Positions 58,809 to 64,000 of a stretch of DNA of 64,000 nt are shown piece by piece. A program made the position numbers and the translations under genes. The notes below the pieces were generated by a model. That model saw nothing but the letters and a program-made list of their open reading frames with translations, was not told the origin of the DNA and did no database searches. Where the stretch lies: the NCBI GenBank assembly GCA_035506535.1, contig DATJPE010000003.1, forward strand, positions 18,429 to 82,428. Direction: 5' to 3'. Numbering within the stretch: position 1 is the stretch's first letter; every line of letters starts with the position of its first letter. This DNA is from Actinomycetes bacterium (GTDB lineage: Bacteria > Actinomycetota > Actinomycetes > DATJPE01).

Positions 58809-60782
58809 TCAGTCGACCTCGGCGAGGGCGCCGACGAACTGGGCGTTGTGCAGCCTCGCGTACGCGCCGCCGCGTGCCATGAGCTCCTCGTGGGTGCCCT
58901 GCTCGACGACGCGGCCGGCCTCGACGACGAGGATCAGGTCGGCGTCGCGGATGGTCGAGAGGCGGTGCGCGATCACGAAGCTCGTCCGGTCGGTGCGAAG
59001 GGCGGCCATGGCCTTCTGCAGCAGCAGCTCGGTCCTCGTGTCCACCGAGCTCGTCGCCTCGTCCAGGATCAGCAACGACGGGTCGGAGAGGAACGCCCGC
59101 GCGATCGTCACGAGCTGGCGCTCCCCAGCGGAGAGATTGCTGCCCTCGTCGTCGATGCGGGTGTCGTAGCCGTCCGGGAGCGAGTGCACGAAGCGGTCGA
59201 CGTACGTCGCTCGTGCGGCGTCGCGGATCTGCTCCTCCGTCGCGCCCGGGCGGCCGTAGGCGATGTTGTCGCGAATCGTCCCGGCGAACAGCCAGGTGTC
59301 CTGGAGCACCATGCCGATCCGGCTGCGAAGGTCCTCCCGTCGAAGCGTCGAGATGTCCACGCCATCAAGGGTGATCCGGCCGGAGTCGACCTCGTAGAAG
59401 CGCATGATCAGGTTGACCAGTGTCGTCTTGCCCGCCCCGGTGGGACCGACGATCGCGACCGAATGCCCCGGCACGGCGACGAGCGAGAGGTCGTCGATCA
59501 GCGGGGCGTCCGGGGTGTAACGGAAGCTCACGTGCTCGAACTCGACGCGACCGCGGGGCGGCGCGAGCTGCGCGGGACGGACGGGGTCGGGGCTCTGCTC
59601 ATCGGCGTCGAGGAGGTCGAAGACCCGCTCGGCGGAGGCAACGCCCGACTGCAGCAGGTTCGACATCGAGGCGACCTGGGTCAGCGGCTGGGTGAACTGG
59701 CGCGAGTACTGGATGAAGGCCTGGACGTCGCCGAGCGACAACGTCCCCGAGGCGACCTTGAGACCGCCGAAGACCGCGATGAGCACGTAGTTCAGGTTCC
59801 CGATGAACATGATCGACGGCATGATGATGCCGGAGAGGAACTGCGCCCTGAAGCTGGCCTGGAACAAGGCTTCGTTGCGCTCGGCGAAGACCTCCTCCGC
59901 GTCCTGCTGGTGACCGAAGACCTGCACCAGCGCGTGACCGGTGAAGACCTCCTCGACGTGGCTGTTGAGCCGACCGGTCTGCCCCCACTGCTGGACGAAC
60001 AGCGGCTGGGACCGCTTCGCGATCACCCCTGTGATGACGATGGACAACGGCACCGAGACCAGCGCGATGAGGGCAAGCTGCCAGGAGATGAGCACCATCA
60101 TCGTGAGGACGCCCACGAGGGTGAGCAGCGAGTTGAGCAGCTGGCTCATGGTCTGCTGCATGGTCTGCTGGATGTTGTCGATGTCGTTGGTGACCCGGCT
60201 GAGGATCTCCCCGCGTGGCCGGCCGTCGAAGTAGCTGAGCGGCAGGCGGTGCAGCTTGTCCTCGACGTCCGATCGCAGCCTCAGCACGGTGCGCTGGACG
60301 ACCCCGTTGAGGATCCAGGCCTGCCCCCACATGAGGGTCGCCGCTCCGAGGTAGACCAGCACAGCGAGTGTCAAAGTCCTAGCGAGCGCGTCGAAGTCGA
60401 TCCCCTGGCCCGGGATGACGTGCATCCCGGACAGCAGGTCGGCGAAGCCGTTCTGCCCTCTCGCACGCGCGGCCTCGATCGCCTGCTGCTGGGTGATCCC
60501 GGCCGGCAGGTGCTGTCCGATGAGACCCTCGAAGATGAGGTTGGTCGCGTGCCCGAGGATCCGCGGGCCGAGGACCGCGAGGCTCACCGACGCGACGGTG
60601 AGGACGACGACCAGGGTCGCGAGGACGCGTTCGGGGCGGAGCTGGCCGAGCAGGCGGCGGGCGGACGGCCAGAAGTCCAACGACTTCTCGGCGGGCATCC
60701 CCGCGGCCATCGCCGCCGCGGGACCTCGCATCACCGGCGGGCGGGGCGGTGCCGTGCGGGGCGGTGCCGTCTGGTGGCTCAT
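58809..60782 (-). CDS. heterodimeric ABC exporter subunit, canonical Walker B
   Basis: A 657-residue half-transporter with six helices then an ATPase domain. Walker A is GPTGAGKTT, signature NLSAGERQ and Walker [13 protein letters not shown] with catalytic Glu, H-loop AHRLSTI. A 40-residue proline-rich cytoplasmic N-terminus precedes TM1, and there is an extra extracytoplasmic loop after TM1 ([20 protein letters not shown]). The partner is the overlapping upstream gene. Probably exports drugs, lipids or peptides. Confidence 0.92.
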   Translation of the reverse strand: MSHQTAPPRTAPPRPPVMRGPAAAMAAGMPAEKSLDFWPSARRLLGQLRPERVLATLVVVLTVASVSLAVLGPRILGHATNLIFEGLIGQHLPAGITQQQAIEAARARGQNGFADLLSGMHVIPGQGIDFDALARTLTLAVLVYLGAATLMWGQAWILNGVVQRTVLRLRSDVEDKLHRLPLSYFDGRPRGEILSRVTNDIDNIQQTMQQTMSQLLNSLLTLVGVLTMMVLISWQLALIALVSVPLSIVITGVIAKRSQPLFVQQWGQTGRLNSHVEEVFTGHALVQVFGHQQDAEEVFAERNEALFQASFRAQFLSGIIMPSIMFIGNLNYVLIAVFGGLKVASGTLSLGDVQAFIQYSRQFTQPLTQVASMSNLLQSGVASAERVFDLLDADEQSPDPVRPAQLAPPRGRVEFEHVSFRYTPDAPLIDDLSLVAVPGHSVAIVGPTGAGKTTLVNLIMRFYEVDSGRITLDGVDISTLRREDLRSRIGMVLQDTWLFAGTIRDNIAYGRPGATEEQIRDAARATYVDRFVHSLPDGYDTRIDDEGSNLSAGERQLVTIARAFLSDPSLLILDEATSSVDTRTELLLQKAMAALRTDRTSFVIAHRLSTIRDADLILVVEAGRVVEQGTHEELMARGGAYARLHNAQFVGALAEVD

Positions 60783-62512
60783 GCCGCCGCCTCCGCCGGG
60801 ATCTGGGAGGTGACGATCTCGGCGTAGGTCGGGCAGGTCTCCAGGAGCTCGGCATGGGTGCCGCTCCCGACGAGGGCTCCGTCCTCCAGCACCAGGATCT
60901 GGTCGGCCTCCAGGATCGTGGAGACACGCTGCGCGACAACGAGGACGGTCGCGTCCGCCGTCAGCGGCCGCAGGGCCGCGCGCAGCCGCGCGTCGGTGGC
61001 CAGGTCGAGCGCGGAGAAGGCGTCGTCGAACAGGTAGATCTCCGGGGTCCGGATGATGGCGCGGGCGATCGCCAGCCGCTGCCGCTGGCCGCCGGAGAAG
61101 TTGGTCCCGCCCTGGGAGACCGGCGCCTCGAGCCCGTCGGGGAGCTCGCGGACGAAGTCATCCGCCTGGGCGGTTCGCAGTGCGGCCCACATCTGCTCCT
61201 CGGTCGCCTCCGGACGGCCGTACCGCAGGTTGCTGGCGACCGTGCCGGAGAACAGGTACGCCCGCTGCGGCACGAGCCCGATCCGGGCGTGGAGCACGGC
61301 CGGGTCGAGGCGGGTGACGTCGACGCCGTCGACCAGCACCATGCCGGCTGTGGCGTCGAAGAGCCGCGGCACGAGCGAGAGCAGCGTCGTCTTGCCCGAC
61401 CCCGTGCTCCCGATGATCGCGGTCATCTGACCGGGCCTGGCCACGAAGGAGATGTCGCGCAGCACCGGAGCATCCGCACCGGGATAGCTGAAGGAGACTC
61501 CTCGCAGCTCGACGGTGCCGGTGGTCACCGTGGCGCGGACCGGCTCCGCCGGCGGGACCACCGACGGCTCGGTGCCGAGGACGTCCATGATGCGGTCCGC
61601 GCACACGGCGGCGCGCGGAACCATGACGATCATGAAGGTCGCCATCATGATCGACATGAGGATCTGCATGAGGTAGCTGAGGAACGCCGTGAGGGCCCCG
61701 ATCTGCATCTGCCCCGACTCGACGCGGTGCCCGCCCACCCACAGCACGGCGACGCTGGACAGGTTCAGCACCAGCATCACGGTCGGGAACATGAAGGCCA
61801 TCAGCCGACCGACGCGCACGGCCGTGTCGGTGAGCTGGCCGTTCGCGGTGGCGAAACGGTCTCGTTCCACGGGCTCGCGCACGAACGCGCGGACCACCCG
61901 GATGCCGCTGATCTGCTCGCGCAGCACCCGGTTGACCGTGTCGATGCGCGCCTGCATGAGCCGGAACTGCGGGATCATCCGCGTCACGAGGATGGAGATC
62001 GCGGTCACGAGCACCGAGACGCTGACCACGATGAGCCAGGCCAGGCCGAGGTCCTGCCGCAGCGCCATGATGACGCCGCCGACGCACATGATCGGCGCCG
62101 ACACCATGAGCGTGCACGTGAGCAGCACGAGCATCTGCACCTGCTGCACGTCGTTGGTGTTCCGCGTGATCAACGACGGGGCCCCGAACCGGCCGATCTC
62201 GCGCGCGGAGAACGCCCCGACGGAGTGGAACAGCGCCGCGCGGGTGTCCCGGCCGAACCCCATCGACGTCAGCGCGCCGAACCACACGGCGGTGACGGTG
62301 CAGACGACCTGGACGAGGGTCACCCCCAGCATGACCACGCCGACGTGCACGATGTAGGAGGTGTTCCCGGTAGCCACGCCGTTGTCGATGATGTCGGCGT
62401 TGAGGGTGGGCAGGTACAGCGCCGCGAGCGTCCCGAGGAACTGCAGCACGACGACCGCGGCCAGCGGCTTGGCGTAGGGCCGGAGGTAGATCCGCAGGAG
62501 ACGGGTCAGCAC
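60779..62512 (-). CDS. heterodimeric ABC exporter subunit, non-canonical Walker B
   Basis: A 577-residue half-transporter. Walker A is GSTGSGKTT, signature NFSGGQRQ, and Walker B reads [12 protein letters not shown], with Asp where the catalytic Glu normally stands. Together with the intact partner this gives one working and one degenerate ATP site, as in TM287/288- or LmrCD-type exporters. It overlaps the TetR gene by 7 bp and the partner gene by 4 bp; the three form one operon. Confidence 0.93.
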   Translation of the reverse strand: MLTRLLRIYLRPYAKPLAAVVVLQFLGTLAALYLPTLNADIIDNGVATGNTSYIVHVGVVMLGVTLVQVVCTVTAVWFGALTSMGFGRDTRAALFHSVGAFSAREIGRFGAPSLITRNTNDVQQVQMLVLLTCTLMVSAPIMCVGGVIMALRQDLGLAWLIVVSVSVLVTAISILVTRMIPQFRLMQARIDTVNRVLREQISGIRVVRAFVREPVERDRFATANGQLTDTAVRVGRLMAFMFPTVMLVLNLSSVAVLWVGGHRVESGQMQIGALTAFLSYLMQILMSIMMATFMIVMVPRAAVCADRIMDVLGTEPSVVPPAEPVRATVTTGTVELRGVSFSYPGADAPVLRDISFVARPGQMTAIIGSTGSGKTTLLSLVPRLFDATAGMVLVDGVDVTRLDPAVLHARIGLVPQRAYLFSGTVASNLRYGRPEATEEQMWAALRTAQADDFVRELPDGLEAPVSQGGTNFSGGQRQRLAIARAIIRTPEIYLFDDAFSALDLATDARLRAALRPLTADATVLVVAQRVSTILEADQILVLEDGALVGSGTHAELLETCPTYAEIVTSQIPAEAAA

Positions 62513-63105
62513 GGCTTCGCCCCCGGAGACGGGTCGGCCCGCAGGATGCCGTACGTCAGCAGGTCGACGATCTCCTCGGTCGACAAGGGCGCGTGCTCGG
62601 TGATGACCGGATGGGTCGCCGCGAAGGTCACCAGCCTGATGAGCCGAGCCGCCTCCGTCGGCCGGTAGCGCAGCTCCTGGGAGCCGGGGGTCAGCACCTC
62701 GGCGACCACGCCGAGGACTGCTCGGTTCGCCTCCTCGCGGCCGGCGTCACCCCGGGGCGGTCGATGCAGCCCCACCGACGTCACCAGCTCGAAGACCGAG
62801 CCCAGCCGCCGTCTCAGCACCTCCACGACGGCTGCCACGCGCTGCGCGAGTGGCAGCCCAGCGTCGAGCGCGCGCAGCTCGGCGAGAACGGCGTCGGGAC
62901 GCAGCTCACGGTCGACGACGGCGTCGATGATGGCGTCCTTGTCGGGGAAGACGTGGAACAACGTGCCCTCGGAGACGCCCGCTGCCGCGGCGATCTGGCC
63001 GGTGGTGACCGCACGGCCCTGTCGGCGCACCAAGGGGGTCGCCGCCTCGACGATGACCTCCCGGCGCTGGGCCGCCGGCAGCCGCCGGGCACGTACCTGG
63101 GTCAT
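62506..63105 (-). CDS. TetR-family regulator of the ABC exporter
   Basis: A 199-residue repressor with helix-turn-helix VTTGQIAAAAGVSEGTLFHVFPDKDAIIDAV (about 34-64). First gene of the exporter operon. A GAGGA sequence lies directly against the ATG, too close for normal initiation, and the -10 box ends six bases upstream, so the message is probably leaderless. The perfect palindrome over its promoter makes autorepression very likely. Confidence 0.92.
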   Translation of the reverse strand: MTQVRARRLPAAQRREVIVEAATPLVRRQGRAVTTGQIAAAAGVSEGTLFHVFPDKDAIIDAVVDRELRPDAVLAELRALDAGLPLAQRVAAVVEVLRRRLGSVFELVTSVGLHRPPRGDAGREEANRAVLGVVAEVLTPGSQELRYRPTEAARLIRLVTFAATHPVITEHAPLSTEEIVDLLTYGILRADPSPGAKPC

Positions 63106-63111
63106 TCCTCG

Positions 63112-63140
63112 ACGGTAATTGAGTGATCACTCAATTACAA
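63112..63140 (-). promoter_or_regulatory. promoter with 24-bp perfect palindromic TetR operator
   Basis: The palindrome at 63115-63138 has half-site GTAATTGAGTGA, with no mismatch. On the minus strand -35 TTGTAA (63135-63140) and -10 TACCGT (63112-63117) are 17 bp apart, so the operator fills the spacer and overlaps both hexamers. TGAGTGATCACTCA is a known style of TetR-family operator. A bound repressor would exclude polymerase. Confidence 0.85.
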
Positions 63141-63148
63141 GCGGGGGT

Positions 63149-64000
63149 TCAGGCCGGCGGACCGAGCTCGACCATGACGCGCAGGCCACCCCCCTCCCCC
63201 GACGCCAGACGCAACCAGCCGCCGGAGGCCTCGGCGCTGCGACGGACGATGTCGAGGCCCAGCCCCGACGACCCCGCTGTCGACTGGCCGCGCTCGATGA
63301 GGTCCAACGCCGGTATCCCCGGCCCCTCGTCGGTCACGACGAGCAGGGCCCCGCCTCCGGGGCGAGGGAGCAGTCGGACCTCCACCCCGGTCCCGTCCGG
63401 CGTGTGCGCGAAGACGTTGCCGAGCAGGGCGTCGACCAGGACCGACAGGTCGTCCCGGGCGAGGCGCACCGGGACAGCGCGCTCCGGGACGTCCATGGTG
63501 AAGCGCCGGTCGGTGTCCTCGGCGAGCACGGACCAGAATCCGACCCGTTCGCGGACGGTCTGGGCGGCGTCGCAATGAGCCGACACCCCCTCTCTGACGG
63601 GTCTGCGCGCCTCGGAGATGAGCTGGTCGACGCTGCGGGACAGCTCGGCGACGTCTCGTGAGAGCCGGTCCCGCTCCACGGGGTCGCCGAGCTCCTCCGC
63701 GTCGAGGCGCAGCGCGGTCACCGGTGTCCGGAGCCGGTGGGAGAGGTCCGCCACGCTCTCTCGCTCCTGGCGCAGGAGGTCCTCGATGGTGACCGCCAGC
63801 CGGTTCTCCGCCCGCCCCGCGGCAGCCACCTCGGGAGGCCCGCCCGGGCGTACCCGCGCGCTCAGATCCCCCTCGCCGAGCCGCGTCGCGGTCTCGGTCA
63901 GCGAGTGCACCGGCCCCAGGAAGGAGCGTGCCAGCCGGTCGGCCACGAGCAGGGCGAGGGCCAGCAGCGTCACGCCCAGGGCGCCGAGGACCAGCCACGC
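63149..64000 (-). CDS. sensor histidine kinase, cut by the right edge
   Basis: C-terminal 283 residues are visible; the frame is still open at the edge. A transmembrane helix (AWLVLGALGVTLLALALLVA) leads to a HAMP region (RSFLGPVHSLTETATRLGEGDLSARV), then HisKA with VADLSHRLRTPVTALRLDAEEL and HATPase with LLGNVFAHTPDGT, DEGPGIP and GSSGLGLDIVRRSAEASGG. The cognate regulator is presumably outside the window. The gene ends 10 bp before the TetR operator on the same strand, without a clear terminator. Confidence 0.92.
   Translation of the reverse strand, partial: AWLVLGALGVTLLALALLVADRLARSFLGPVHSLTETATRLGEGDLSARVRPGGPPEVAAAGRAENRLAVTIEDLLRQERESVADLSHRLRTPVTALRLDAEELGDPVERDRLSRDVAELSRSVDQLISEARRPVREGVSAHCDAAQTVRERVGFWSVLAEDTDRRFTMDVPERAVPVRLARDDLSVLVDALLGNVFAHTPDGTGVEVRLLPRPGGGALLVVTDEGPGIPALDLIERGQSTAGSSGLGLDIVRRSAEASGGWLRLASGEGGGLRVMVELGPPA

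Overview
This 64-kb window is chromosomal DNA of a high-GC actinomycete. The signs are GTG starts and 4-bp start/stop overlaps throughout, a mycothiol-dependent-type DinB/MDMPI enzyme, a DUF222/HNH (13E12-type) element, DUF1876, Acg-like and tandem-USP dormancy proteins, and the aroA-rsgA-hisN neighbourhood known from Streptomyces and relatives. The gene set would fit Nocardioidaceae or Intrasporangiaceae, but the sequence alone does not settle the family. Coding density is very high: no gap between genes exceeds 300 bp, and I found no rRNA, tRNA or CRISPR.

Layout. (1) 1-9.4 kb: core genes (alpha/beta hydrolase, SRAP, aroA, rsgA, DUF2087, hisN). A nucleobase module (NCS1 permease, CodA-type deaminase, two-copy Rieske oxygenase) sits between SRAP and aroA. 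(2) 9.4-18.7 kb: a seven-gene reverse-strand operon (YtcJ-type amidohydrolase, lipoprotein binding protein, amidase, DppBCDF-type ABC importer). It is divergent from a TetR gene, with a perfect palindrome on the operon -35 box. (3) 18.7-23.9 kb: small and membrane proteins, a CBS protein, a P450, and a GGDEF/EAL protein with a degenerate GGDEF site. (4) 23.98-33.4 kb: histidine catabolism (hutU, an M20 amidohydrolase, hutF, hutI, hutH). A lipoprotein gene and a frameshifted 13E12/HNH gene with an SOS-like box split hutF from hutI. (5) 33.5-42.2 kb: KdpDE without kdpFABC, a TetR-MFS pair, a metallo-beta-lactamase-fold hydrolase behind 16-bp tandem repeats, and a KimA-like permease fused to an OB-fold. 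(6) 42.4-45.4 kb: GlcD-type oxidase and GH13 glucosidase.

(7) 45.5-50.7 kb: the most striking region. A PPOX protein, DUF1876 protein, two tandem-USP proteins, an Acg-like nitroreductase and an acetyl-CoA hydrolase/transferase are accompanied by palindromes matching the mycobacterial DosR (dormancy) box. Two strong copies lie 35-36 bp upstream of consecutive genes. This looks like a hypoxia/dormancy regulon cluster; dosR itself is not in the window. (8) 50.9-56.7 kb: MSOX-like oxidase, enoyl-CoA hydratase, VOC protein, MDMPI-type enzyme, citryl-CoA-lyase-like protein and an acyl-CoA synthetase, which together suggest an uncharacterised organic-acid pathway. (9) 56.7-64 kb: CPBP protease, a basic protein and a DUF1269 protein separated by an 18-bp perfect hairpin terminator, a heterodimeric ABC exporter with its TetR regulator under a 24-bp perfect palindromic operator, and a histidine kinase cut by the right edge.

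In short, the window is mostly peripheral catabolism (nucleobases, amides/peptides, histidine, glycolate/lactate, acyl-CoA acids) plus stress and efflux functions, and several operons carry readable control sites.
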